A stretch of DNA of 64,000 bases. It comes from Paenibacillus harenae DSM 16969. Lineage in GTDB: Bacteria; Bacillota; Bacilli; Paenibacillales; Paenibacillaceae. The position numbers and the translations under genes are program-made. Positions within the stretch are counted from its first letter, which is position 1. Each line of letters opens with the position of its first letter. This document shows positions 17,279 through 27,900 of the stretch, in pieces. Location of the stretch: positions 1 to 64,000 of the forward strand of contig NZ_KE383843.1 of NCBI RefSeq assembly GCF_000422465.1, written 5' to 3'. The notes under the pieces were generated by a model. The model was not told the DNA's origin. It worked only from the letters and a program-made list of their open reading frames with translations, and did no database searches.

Positions 17279-17343
17279 ATTATATATGATGTTATAACAC
17301 TAAACCTTGAATTTCAGGACAAAAAGTAGCATGATATAGACTT
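17279..17343 (-). promoter_or_regulatory. Operator-promoter module, copy E (drives importer operon)
   Basis: TATAAT (-10) is at 17279-17284 and the operator at 17304-17343 (plus text ACCTTGAATTTCAGGAC, then AAAAAGTAGCATGATATAG), with 19 bp between them. On the minus strand the half-sites GTCTATATCATG and GTCCTGAAATTC start 21 bp apart. A further partial match to the promoter-proximal half (TTTGATTTTCAATTCATGG) lies about 57 bp upstream at 17362-17380. Confidence 0.82.
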
Positions 17344-17381
17344 CATTTATTAAAACAATATCTTTGATTTTCAATTCATGG

Positions 17382-17416
17382 AAAAAAATTGCCCCCTGCA
17401 CTAAAGTACAGGGGGC
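17382..17416 (-). terminator. Rho-independent terminator of the LamG-containing lyase-like gene
   Basis: On the minus strand GCCCCCTGTA and TGCAGGGGGC form a strong stem with a short loop, followed by AATTTTTTT, about 110 bases after the stop codon at 17528. Confidence 0.9.
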
Positions 17417-17527
17417 GCACGGAAATGCCAGCTTGCTAAAACAAATTGAAGCCGATGACTGAAACTCACTCTTCTATAACTTTGTTGCGCTGCGACATCC
17501 CAGCTTTACATGAACTATCCGCCTATT

Positions 17528-20500
17528 TCAATCCTGCAAGGCAGCGATCTCGCCGGCAGAGAGAGCTTGGTTATAGATCGTGAAATCATCCACTCGCCCG
17601 TCGAGATACGGATCGGCGGTATATTGGGAACGGCCGATCCAATTTTGATTCGTAGCTCCCAGATCGGACGGTTTAATGGTCATCGACGTATTGCTCCCCA
17701 CTTCAAGACCGTCGACATAGAGCGTACCGGTCGAACCATTTAAAGTGACGGCCACATGATGCCAGCCTCCCGTAGGCAGCGTCGACTGCCCGTCAATGAT
17801 TTGTTCGCTCGAACCATTGTTCTTGATCGAAAAGCGGATCTTTCCATTCGCTCCGTTTTTCGGCGTGAGGAACATATTGGTCGAAGTTCCGGAACCGAAA
17901 TCAAAAATACGCGTCCAGTTGTTAGCGCTATCCAGATTTACCCAAGCCGCAATGGTGATCGTGTCGGCCCCGGAGACAATACCGGAAGGAAGTGCAATAT
18001 AGCCGTTTGTTCCGTTAAGATCTGCTGCGTTGCCGCTCATGCCTGCTGTCCAGGTTGCACCGCCATTTAGAGTCCCGTTATTGAAGTCTCCAGACGCGTC
18101 TACAACTGCTGTCCCGCTTGTTTGGTCAAATTTATACCAGGTGATCAGACCGGCCGTGGCAAGGGAGGCGATCTCGTCGGCAGGCAGAGCTTCGTTATAA
18201 ATTCGGAAGTCATCAACTCGTCCGTCGAGGTACGGATCGGAGAATTGGGAGCGGCCGATCCAATTCTGAGTCGTTGCGCCCAGATCGGACGGTTTAATCG
18301 TCATCGACGTATTGCTCCCTGCTTGGGCACCGTCAACATAGAGAATGCCGGTGGATCCATTTAATGTGACGGCCACATGATGCCAGCCTCCAATTGCCAG
18401 CGCCTCAGTCCCATCGATGATTTGTTCGCTTGAACCATTGTTCTTGATCGCAAAGCGGATTTTTCCATTCGCTCCATTTTTCGGCGTGAGGTACATAGTG
18501 GTCGAAGTTCCGGAACCGAAATCAAAAATACGTGCCCAGTTGCTCACACTATCCAGATTCACCCAAGCCGCAATGGTGATCGTATCGGCCCCGGAGATAC
18601 TACCTGCAGGAAGCGCAATATAGTCGTCTGTTCCGTCAAGCTCCGCTGCGCCTCCGAATTGACCTGCCGTCCAGGCTGCACCGCCATTGATCGTCGCGTT
18701 ATTGCCGTATCCCGATGCGTCTGCGGCTTTAGTTCCGCTTGTTTCGTCGAATTTATACCAGGATATAAGGCTGACGTCCGGCATACTGCCCGTTGTTGCC
18801 GAAGCAATTGCCGACACGCTTGATTCTCCTGCTGCATTTACTGCCGTTACCTTGTAATAGTAGGTTGTGTTCGCCTTCAATCCCAGGCTGGCATACGATG
18901 TTCCTGTGATCAAATCGCTATTTGCCTTGGTATAGATGTCATTCTCCGCCAAAGAATCGGCGACGTATACATGATATCCCGTTGCTCCCGGTACAGCCGA
19001 CCAGCTTAAGGCAATTGAACTCTGGTCTGCAGTTGTTGCCGCTATACCTGTTGGCGCTGCCGTTACGGTGCCCAATGTTTGTCCGTTCATCACACTGACA
19101 ACTTCCGATGAACTTATCGCACGGGTATAGATTCTGAAATCATCCACCCGTCCGTCGAGATACGGGTCGGAGTATTGGGAGCGTCCGATCCAATTCTGAG
19201 TCGTTGCGCCCAGATCGGACGGTTTAATCGTCATCGACGTATTGCTCCCTACTTGGGCACCGTCAACATAGAGAGTGCCGGTTGAACCATTTAATGTGAC
19301 GGCCACATGATGCCAGCCTCCCGTCGGCAGCGCCGATTGGCCTTCAATGAATTGCTCACTCGAATTATTATTTTTGATCGCAAAGCGGATTTTTTCATTT
19401 GCTCCGTTTTTCGGCGTAAGTAACATATAGGTAGAGGTTCCCGAACCGAAATCAAATATACGCGTCCAGTTGCTCACGGTATCCAGATTAACCCACGCCG
19501 CAACCGTGATTGTGTCGGCATCGGAGACACTACCTGCAGGAAGCGCAATATAGCCGTTTGTCCCGTCAAGATCTACTGCGTTGCCTGTTGGCCCGGCTGT
19601 CCAGGCTGCGCCGCCATATACTGTCCCGGTATTGCCATATCCAGATGCGTCTGCGGCAGAAGTCCCGCTCGTTTCATCAAATTTATACCAGGCTTTTAAA
19701 TTGGTGTCGACGATGACTTTTACGGTTGCATGATAAGCTTGACCGTTATATGTCGCGGTAATCGTAGCCGTACCCACACTTATCCCGGTCACCAAACCTG
19801 CCGAATCGACGGTTGCCACAGCCGGGTCGGATGAGGTAAAGCTTGCTTGACTTGTAAGCTCCTGGCTGCTTCGATCCGGATGAATGACTCTTAGTACGGA
19901 TTGGTGCGTATGATTGACATTAAGGACATAATTGCTTACATCAAAGGCCGGAACGCCGGTTCGTCCCGTTGTTGCCGATACAACGGCCGACGTCGGTCCG
20001 CCGGACACTCCTGCCTTGTAATAGTAGATCGTATTATGTGATAAGCCTGTATCGCTATAAGACGTTGTTGTCATTGGCGCACTGTTAATCTGTGTATACG
20101 TTCCATTTTCTTCTGTTGATCTGTAAATGTTGTAACCGAGCGCTCCCGATACAGCCGTCCAGCTTAAGTTGATCGCATCCGAGCCGTCCATCGTTGCCGT
20201 TAGTCCTGTTATGCCGCCTAAGGAGATCTTGTTGCTCAAGCCATCCGCTATAGCCGCATCAGGCGTGTACAACAAAGTCGCAAGCGGATAATCCTTTCCT
20301 GCAACTTCCGGCATTCTCGTTTCATAGGCATAGGCCAAGTATTTGAATTTTTCCTGGGTCATATCCTGCCCTTCAATATATTTATAATAGTTATATAGAA
20401 CACTTAAGTAAGGATCGAATCTACCCCTGCCCGGCCATGGGCTTATCGACTCAAAATATTGGAATGTGCTGCTTTGATTTGCCCATGCAGGTGAATATAA

Positions 20501-21679
20501 AACATCATAACCCAAATGATATTTCAGAGCATAAGTCGTCCCTTCCAGCAAGCGGTCATCGAGGAAATTGAATGCATTCACCGCATTCGCTGCAGTTGAC
20601 ATCGTTCCATCTTCCGGGTCAACCTTCGTCCCTTGGGCATAGATCGTTTGCGCCAATGTAGACAGTCCGGCGATATCGGCGTAAGTATGCCCCTGATCGC
20701 GCCCCATTTCGATTAACTGCACATGATAATCCGACGGGTCGAGCGGTTCACCTGTCATTTCATTTTTCGTCATCCACCTCATCTGCTGCTTGATCGAACC
20801 GTTTCTTCCCCCATCATCGCCTAATGCATTCACTGTTGTTGCTTCTACGGCTTCCGCATAAAGCTCCAAGTCATTTGTAAAGATCGCTCGCGCCATGGTT
20901 CCCATAACCGTGAATTGGTGCTGATTCATGAAAAAATAATGCGCGTTATAAGTGACCGAGCAAAGTTCCATCATATTGATAAAATTCTGAGTATCGGTTT
21001 CATTCCATTTCAGACTCCCCGTCGGTGTATCGGAATAACGCAAAATTTCTGCCGCTGCTGCGAGCAAATAAGTCATCGTTGCGAAACGGAAGCTCGTATG
21101 CGCAGCGACAGACTGGATGCCGGCATAAGATCTTATGATATACATCGCATTCGAACGATACGTTTCATCACCGGTAATGTACCACATAATGGCTTGATGA
21201 AAAGCAGTTTCGGAATCCGTATTCGCACGGGTTCCCGCATAGTCGCTGGGATTGGAGTAATAGATCCCATCGATGGTTGCAGCCCAGGGGCCGCGGATAT
21301 TTACAAACACGTCTCTTCCTTCTTCATAGAATATACGCGGAGTTTTGCCGGATCTGCGATCGCTCGCAAACGCCTGGAACGCCGTATTCCATGGCTCGTC
21401 CCCTGCTCTTACATGATCGCGCATATTGTCCAGATCGGCCAGCGACATGGCAATGCCCGGATGATGGATCTTCGCCGTTTCCGTGTTTCCGCTAGCGTCC
21501 GTGTAAGAAGCATTTACATCGGCACTTACTGCCTGCGGTTTGTAAGAAGTAACGAGCGGCGAAACAGCCGCATTCGCTGTTTCGATGCCTCCAAAACCTG
21601 TAAAAGTCATGGCTAACGTAAAACAAAGAATACTAGAAATAACCTTCTTGGTAAGCGCTCTTATTTGCGATAAGTCCAT
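17528..21679 (-). CDS. Secreted alginate-lyase-like enzyme with Ig/FN3 and three LamG modules
   Basis: The product is about 1383 residues from the ATG at 21679 (MDLSQIRALT), which follows AAAGGAGG by eight bases; an earlier ATG at 21706 lies ahead of that site. After the signal peptide (ends near NAA, residue 38) comes an alginate-lyase-like alpha-helical domain (about 77-476) with MNQHQFTVMG and EMGRDQGHTYADI, the likely active-site segments. Then follow FN3 (493-568), a Big2-type bacterial Ig domain (580-655), LamG (660-857), FN3 (873-963) and two more LamG modules (966-1170 and 1178-1383). It should cleave an acidic or helical-barrel-type substrate outside the cell while the LamG modules bind glycan. 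Substrate is unknown. The three LamG modules are almost identical in DNA. It has a terminator of its own. Confidence 0.85.
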   Translation of the reverse strand: MDLSQIRALTKKVISSILCFTLAMTFTGFGGIETANAAVSPLVTSYKPQAVSADVNASYTDASGNTETAKIHHPGIAMSLADLDNMRDHVRAGDEPWNTAFQAFASDRRSGKTPRIFYEEGRDVFVNIRGPWAATIDGIYYSNPSDYAGTRANTDSETAFHQAIMWYITGDETYRSNAMYIIRSYAGIQSVAAHTSFRFATMTYLLAAAAEILRYSDTPTGSLKWNETDTQNFINMMELCSVTYNAHYFFMNQHQFTVMGTMARAIFTNDLELYAEAVEATTVNALGDDGGRNGSIKQQMRWMTKNEMTGEPLDPSDYHVQLIEMGRDQGHTYADIAGLSTLAQTIYAQGTKVDPEDGTMSTAANAVNAFNFLDDRLLEGTTYALKYHLGYDVLYSPAWANQSSTFQYFESISPWPGRGRFDPYLSVLYNYYKYIEGQDMTQEKFKYLAYAYETRMPEVAGKDYPLATLLYTPDAAIADGLSNKISLGGITGLTATMDGSDAINLSWTAVSGALGYNIYRSTEENGTYTQINSAPMTTTSYSDTGLSHNTIYYYKAGVSGGPTSAVVSATTGRTGVPAFDVSNYVLNVNHTHQSVLRVIHPDRSSQELTSQASFTSSDPAVATVDSAGLVTGISVGTATITATYNGQAYHATVKVIVDTNLKAWYKFDETSGTSAADASGYGNTGTVYGGAAWTAGPTGNAVDLDGTNGYIALPAGSVSDADTITVAAWVNLDTVSNWTRIFDFGSGTSTYMLLTPKNGANEKIRFAIKNNNSSEQFIEGQSALPTGGWHHVAVTLNGSTGTLYVDGAQVGSNTSMTIKPSDLGATTQNWIGRSQYSDPYLDGRVDDFRIYTRAISSSEVVSVMNGQTLGTVTAAPTGIAATTADQSSIALSWSAVPGATGYHVYVADSLAENDIYTKANSDLITGTSYASLGLKANTTYYYKVTAVNAAGESSVSAIASATTGSMPDVSLISWYKFDETSGTKAADASGYGNNATINGGAAWTAGQFGGAAELDGTDDYIALPAGSISGADTITIAAWVNLDSVSNWARIFDFGSGTSTTMYLTPKNGANGKIRFAIKNNGSSEQIIDGTEALAIGGWHHVAVTLNGSTGILYVDGAQAGSNTSMTIKPSDLGATTQNWIGRSQFSDPYLDGRVDDFRIYNEALPADEIASLATAGLITWYKFDQTSGTAVVDASGDFNNGTLNGGATWTAGMSGNAADLNGTNGYIALPSGIVSGADTITIAAWVNLDSANNWTRIFDFGSGTSTNMFLTPKNGANGKIRFSIKNNGSSEQIIDGQSTLPTGGWHHVAVTLNGSTGTLYVDGLEVGSNTSMTIKPSDLGATNQNWIGRSQYTADPYLDGRVDDFTIYNQALSAGEIAALQD
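17530..19700 (-). repeat. Three near-identical LamG-encoding repeats, about 600 bp each
   Basis: Copies lie at about 17530-18145, 18170-18780 and 19110-19700. They share long stretches such as the one around CAGATCGGACGGTTTAAT (17661, 18281 and 19211) that encodes IKPSDLGATTQNWIGRSQ. An FN3 domain separates the third from the second. The similarity points to recent intragenic duplication or conversion. Confidence 0.9.
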
Positions 21680-21712
21680 ATCATTTGCCTCCTTTTTTTC
21701 GAACATTCATAG

Positions 21713-21734
21713 CCTGATTTTCTGACCACAATAG
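21713..21734 (-). promoter_or_regulatory. Degenerate half of the shared operator
   Basis: Plus text CCTGATTTTCTGACCACAATAG matches the promoter-proximal half of copy B with one base missing. The distal half is not recognisable. The place where the -10 box should be is occupied by the AAAGGAGG of the gene starting at 21679, so it cannot act like the five full copies. Confidence 0.4.
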
Positions 21735-21875
21735 AATTTATAAGTTTCCGAGTCATCGGAGACCGAAATTCTATTTGGCGATAAAACCTACCTCTAAACG
21801 CGGTCGTTCATCTTTGAGAGGCCTCGATAGAGGTTTTCTCATAACCTCCCGCATAGCTCTTACAGCTTAATGAAG

Positions 21876-21911
21876 AGAGGCCCTAACCTCAAAATCGAGA
21901 TTGGGGCCTCT
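21876..21911 (-). terminator. Strong inverted repeat downstream of the 2332-residue protein gene
   Basis: AGAGGCCC and GGGCCTCT pair, and the inner arms (AACCTC / GAGATT) extend the stem, 43 bases after the stop codon at 21954. The T tract is poor, so it may terminate weakly or protect the mRNA end. Confidence 0.55.
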
Positions 21912-21953
21912 GATCACGCTTTCGCCAGATGCTCCCGCGAAATTCCGTTTGAG

Positions 21954-24900
21954 CTAGATCACGATCCGAGCCCAGCGGATCAGATTATTCGCTTGCTCTT
22001 GCGTGAAATATTTCCCGGTTTGATCCGTTACCTGTTTGATATAGTCGGCCATCATGCTCTTCGCAGCGTCTATTTTTCCTTGGCCGGCCGCAGCTTTCGC
22101 CTGGTCCAGCTTTTGATTCAGCGATTTCGCCACGGGATCCGATGCTTTGGCATTCGTCTCCTGCAGGAATACGTTCGTCACGGTCTTCAAGCTGTCAAAC
22201 GTGACCATCACCGTAAACGTATGGTCGGCTGTCGTCTGATTGCCCGCCATATCCTCCACTGTGACCGTAGCCGTATGCTCGCCGGATTCCAGCGTATACG
22301 CCTTGACCTGAAGCACCGGCTGATCGCACGGCGAATAAGTGACGCCGGATACGGTGTCAACCGCATTGCATGTGATATTGATCGTCTGATCAATGGTATA
22401 CGAAGCTTCGCCGGCAATCGTGACTTGCGGTGCAGTCAGATCGATCTTGACATTCACCGATTTCGGATAGACCGAATCGGTCACCGTAACCGGTCGATAC
22501 AGCATTTGGTTCGCGCCTTCTTGGCTCAGTGTAACGGGCGCTTCATAGGCGAACCAGTTGCTGCCGCCGTCCACACTGTACTGCACATTCCCTTGAGCCG
22601 ACAACGTCACCGTTACCGGCGCCGTGTACCACCCGTTCAGGCCGTTCGGTTCGGAAGGATCGAGCGACGCCGTGATCTTGATCTCCAGTTCTTCCAGTGC
22701 TTGCAGCAGACTTGCAGCTGCCGCATCAATCTCCTCCTGGGTTGCATCGGCATTCCCGCCCACAAGCTCCGCTTCGGAGACCGCCATCTGCAGGACCGCT
22801 ACACTTTCTTCGGTATAATATTCGGCATTAATGGCAGCAGCTTCTTCCAGCAGAACCGTAAGCAAGCTGTTGTCGATCCATTTCGCCGTATTGTTGTAAA
22901 CGGCCTGGATTTCTTCCGCGCTCAAGGCATAGTTGTAGATGCGGAACTCGTCGATCATGCCGCTCAGCAGCGGATCGTTAAACTGGCTCTTGCCGATGTA
23001 GTTTTTCTTCGGTTTGAAATTGCTCGGCTTGATCGTAAAATTGCCGGCTGTTGCTTTCTCCTCGCCGTTCACATACAGCTTCGCCGTACCGCCGCCGAGC
23101 GTCACCGCTACATGCACCCACTTATTGCTAGCGAGCTGCGAGGTTTGAATAATCTGTTCGCCGCCGCCGTTCTTGATCGCGAAACGCAGCGTATTGTTGC
23201 CGGACCTTGGCGTGAGGAACATAAACTGATTGGTGTCGTTGCCAAAGTCAAAGATGCGCTGCCACTGGTTGCCGCCCTTCCAGTACACCCAGGTTGCAAA
23301 TGTCATCTCGTCGTAATTGGCAACCGGATGCGTCTCAGGCAGCATCACATGGTGTTGTCCGTTCAGATCGACAGCCTGTCCGATCTTGCCGGCCGGATAT
23401 TCAGGGGTTCCATAAACGGTTCCGCCCGTCGATCCGATGGCATTGTCCGCGTTGCCTTCGAACGAATAAAGCGAGATAGGAATGTGAACAAGCAACCCTT
23501 CAGCCTGGTCAAGCTCAGCTATAAGCTTCAGCTTATCGGCTCCCGGCTTCATGATCTCCGTTTCGATTCGCTCTGCCTCTTTGAAGTACAGGTAGTAGCT
23601 GCCCTTCGTGTAGTCAGCTGCCGGAAGGATATGAAGCATTACCTTGAAGTCCACGGTTTGGCTAACACTAAAGCTTCCGTTGCTGACGGTAAAAGTTACA
23701 GGATGACTTCCATAATTCGCTTGATCCGGAGTCCATGTGAAAGTGCCTTTCGGTACGTCAAATACCGCACCTGCAGGTAAATTCTCGGCACTATAAACAA
23801 GCGGCTCATTCGTTGGATCGGTTGCAGGCACCTGATAGGTAAATAACTTCTCCGCCATCAGTTCAACGGTCGCAACGGATTCGAAAACCGGCTGCCCTTT
23901 GACCGTGATCTTGACCGTTTTGGAAGAAGACAATTCACCGGCTGTTGCGGTAAAGATTACAGAATATATGCCGCCTTGTTCTTTACTTGGCGTCCAGTCG
24001 AAGACCTGAGTATCCGCGTTGAAGGTTGCTCCCTCAGGCAGACCGCTGATCCCGTAAACGATTCCGGCAGTTTCAGTCTCCGCTTGAACGGTGAATGTAA
24101 GTTTACTTTCCGCAATGACGGTTTTATTTCCTATGGAAGCAATCACCGGCATTCCCGGAATATACTGCAGTCCTTCCAGCGCCGTCACCAAGCTCTCTGC
24201 CGCCGCATCGATCTCTTCCTGTGTTGCACTGGCGTTGCCTTCTAACGATGTTGCTGCAGTTACAGCCTGCTCGAGAGACTGCAAGCTTTCAGCCGTATAA
24301 ACCTCAGCAGCAATTGCAGCAGCTGATTCATCCAGCAAGTACGCAAGCAAGGTTTTGTCAATGCCTCTCTCAAGGAACTCTACTTCCTGAAAGTTCACGA
24401 AACCGGAATGATCATCATAGATTCGGATATAACGGTATGGCGTCGTATCCGGATTGATTGCGGAATACCATTTGAATTCCGTTACGGCGGTAATCTTATG
24501 CAGATCTACCCAATTCACTCCATCGTTAGAGCCTTTGAATATCGTATTGTTGGCACGGCTTAAATGGCTCTGCCTTGGAAGATAGCGGAAGGTGTCAACC
24601 ACTTTTTCATTACCTGCGCCAAAATCTACATCAACCCAGCTTACAGCTGACCTGGTATGGGTAAGGTTAGTCTCTATGCCATCGAATATGAACCATCCGT
24701 TTTGTTCTTCAGAGATATTATCATTACCCCAGCCTTTTTCGGAGGCTCTGACCATAGAAGGCTGTACCTGAACTTTCGCCAGATTCACCCTGAACGAAAC
24801 TAATAATTTTTTCGCCTCATAAATGTCGTTAATAAGCTTCGCCTCATCAAATTCCGGGCCTGCCATCTCCGCTTTGATTCGATCCAATACCTTATGGAAC

Positions 24901-27900
24901 TGGTAGAAGCTCGCCTTCGTATAGTCGGTAGCCGGCAAGCTCTCCGCATCCTCCAGCACCGTCGAAATCGAATCCGCATAAGCGCTTGCGGCGGCCGAGA
25001 ACGGTTGCGGGGAGCCGTCGCCGTGAACGGCCATCACCTTGTAATGCACGCTGCCGAACCGCAGGCCGTCCTGGAATGAAGTCGCTCTTGTACCCTTGAG
25101 AACCTCCTCCCAAGGAGAGCCGTCTTCCAGTTCTGTTGTGCCTGGTTTCAATACCGGATCGGTCAAGCTCGCCTCTTCATCATAGGTGCGATATACGTTG
25201 AACCAGGAGGCTTGCTTCGGTTTATTCCAGTTCAGCGTTATCTGATCCTTCACTCTGGCGGCGAAAGGAGTGACGATGCCTTGCGGCGTTTCCGTTATCG
25301 TGACTTCGCTGAATTGCGCCTGATCGCTTGCGGTTACTCCGGTATAGTACGCATAAGGCAGCAAGGTAGACATCTTCGTCACATACGTCCAATTCGTCCC
25401 ATCCTTGGATACGAAGGCGTACACGGTCTGCGAATCATGATCCCGCATCAGTTTGACGTACGGATACTCTGCCGCGGTGTAGCCTTGAATATTCGCATTC
25501 AGCGGGCTTGCGACCGGAATCGAAAATTGAGCGAACGAGACCCTCGTGCGGTTTTGCAGCACAAGGCCGCCGTTCTCGTTCGCACCGAAATAGATGTAGC
25601 GGGCTTTGTCCTTTGTGAGCCGGTCGCGCATCATAATGCCGCCCGCTTCACCCGAAGCGCTGCCGATCTTCGCACTGACGGAGCTGTTGCCGGAAGCGAC
25701 CCGGCTTACAAAATGCAGCGAATCGTTAATATCCCGCTTGTAAATATTGGAGTCGTCTCCTTGATCGAAACCTGTCCCGTTGACAGCATCGATCGATACG
25801 GAAGAACCGTCGATTACTGCGTTGCCTCCCGTGGTCCCGATCCGGTCGTCGCGCCATGCCTCATCGGTATTACCGGATATCGGCGCCGTCAAATCCGCTT
25901 TCGCGCGCCACGAATCCCAGCCCGCTCCGTTCCCGTTGACGGCCGAAACTTTATAGTAGTACACGTTGCCGTTATGAACCGTTGTGTCTTTGTAGTAATT
26001 GCCGGTTACTCCTTCAGCGATAATCACATAAGGTCCGTCTTCCGCTTCCGAACGTTTAATCGTGTAGGATTGCCCGCCTGAAGTCGTTTTCCAGGTGATG
26101 CCGACATAACCGTTGCCTGCAAGCGCATGGACAAAGTCAACATGGAACGGCTTCGAAGCGAGTTCGAAATCCGACGTCAATTTCAGCACCATTGCCGTTT
26201 TGGGCTGGACGGTCACTTTGCCGTTCACGACCGGCACATTCGTCCCCGTGACAAGATCGAGCACCTCGCTGCCCGCGAAGTCGGCCGGCAGTTCTACCTC
26301 GTATGTCATCTTGTTGCCGTACTCGTCGCGGGTCGTGTTGAAAATCATGAAATACTTGCCGTACCTTGACGTAGACAATTCCGGATAATTGTTGTAAGGA
26401 TTGTCTATTTCAAAGTTGTCGCGGTTAATCGTTCCTACGCCCGGCTGATAAGAAGCTGGCACAGCTTCGCCTGCCAGCACCGGCGGCGCACCGGTCCAAT
26501 TCAAATTTTGCGCCGATCCGGAATGATAATCCCAGTCGATCTGGGGTGCCCGCAAGTAGTAATCTTCATACCGGAATCGGTTATTCGCGGCGATCTGGAC
26601 GACATGATCGTAATTGTCTTTGATCACATGGAGGCGTCCATTGCTTGCCATACCGCGATTGCGGAAATTCAGCTCGCCGAACATTCTGAAATCGCCGTCT
26701 CTTACCGACACGTACATATTGTCGATATCCGCCCATGCCAACTGCTCGTAGTCGTCCGGATTGACTCCGAGCGCGGCAATTTCTTCCGGCTTATAAACGT
26801 CGAAATCCGTGTGCGGAAGAACAACCCCAGCCATCGCATTACCGTCAAATCGTCCGTAATTGGCCCGGCCTTCCGTGATGTAATGGTAGGTTTCTTCAAG
26901 CAGAAAATTTACTCCGCTCATGCTTCCTCTATATCCGAAGTCTTTCACATGCAACAGCTGGCGATCCGCAAGCTGCTGCTGCACGAAACCGACCGCTTCT
27001 CCCGCATATTGCCAGTACTTGTCCCACTCCGGACCGCTGTATCTTTGCTCGTTCCCGGCCATCGCCATTTCCAGGGATGCGAACTGCAAGCTCATTCCTC
27101 TGCCGGTTCTCGCGCCGTATGCCATGAAGCCGGAAAAGCTTTGATTTCGCTCATCGGTCACTTGTTCCGCTCTCATGATTCTTTTACCGTCGCCATCCAA
27201 TGACGGATAACGGACAAATCCGCGGGCGTGGATGGATGTAAGCGCCGCTTTCAGGATTTCGTCGTTAACCTCTTCGTCGCCGGCGTGGCCGAGCGTTTTA
27301 TAGAAATAAACCAAAAGATAGTTGGCGGCCTCGCCGTAGTTGGCTACATAACCGTTTTCCCTTGTAAGTCCAGCCTCGGTTAAGCCGGTATAATGCTTGC
27401 CGTAAGGCAATCTTCTAACCACGTTGCCTTCCGCGTCCAGCTTGCTCTTAGCCAGCCCTTTGCCGACAATGTGGACGAAATCGTCCGTAAAGACCGCGCT
27501 TCCATCATGTTTAAACAGGGAATGGTACAAATCCAATTCTTCGCCGCCGGGACCGACCAGCACCTCTTCACCCAGGAATGGCGCGATCCCCAAAGTTTCA
27601 AGCAGGATTCGGTGACTGCGCTCTTTGCCTTCAAAGAATGGCGAGCCGATGATGCGCAGCCCCTCGTGAGATTTCCACGCACCTTCGTACATATAAACGA
27701 CCTGGTTATATATATATGAAAGCCGCGCACGGGCAAAGTCGAAGTTCGCTTTCATCACCCGTTCCCAGGCTGCGCGCCGAGTCAATTCGCCGCCGTCCCA
27801 GTCTACGCCCGCCAGAGAAAATTCCCCTTCTGTTGTTCCGGTCGCGAACGGTTCATCCAGAAACTCATTAAACGCCGCTTCTCCATAAACGGAATCGTCC

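Noticed and set aside
17510-18364. Long plus-strand open frames opposite the LamG repeats, and similar frames opposite the GH9 genes (988-1788, 3580-4959)
   Set aside because: They mirror a high-quality minus-strand coding frame, lack ribosome binding sites and resemble no protein family. They recur only because the sense sequence is repeated.
21870-23780. 636-codon plus-strand frame opposite the end of the giant protein gene
   Set aside because: It is antisense to well-defined Ig, FIVAR and LamG domains, has an implausible Arg/His-rich composition and no start signal.
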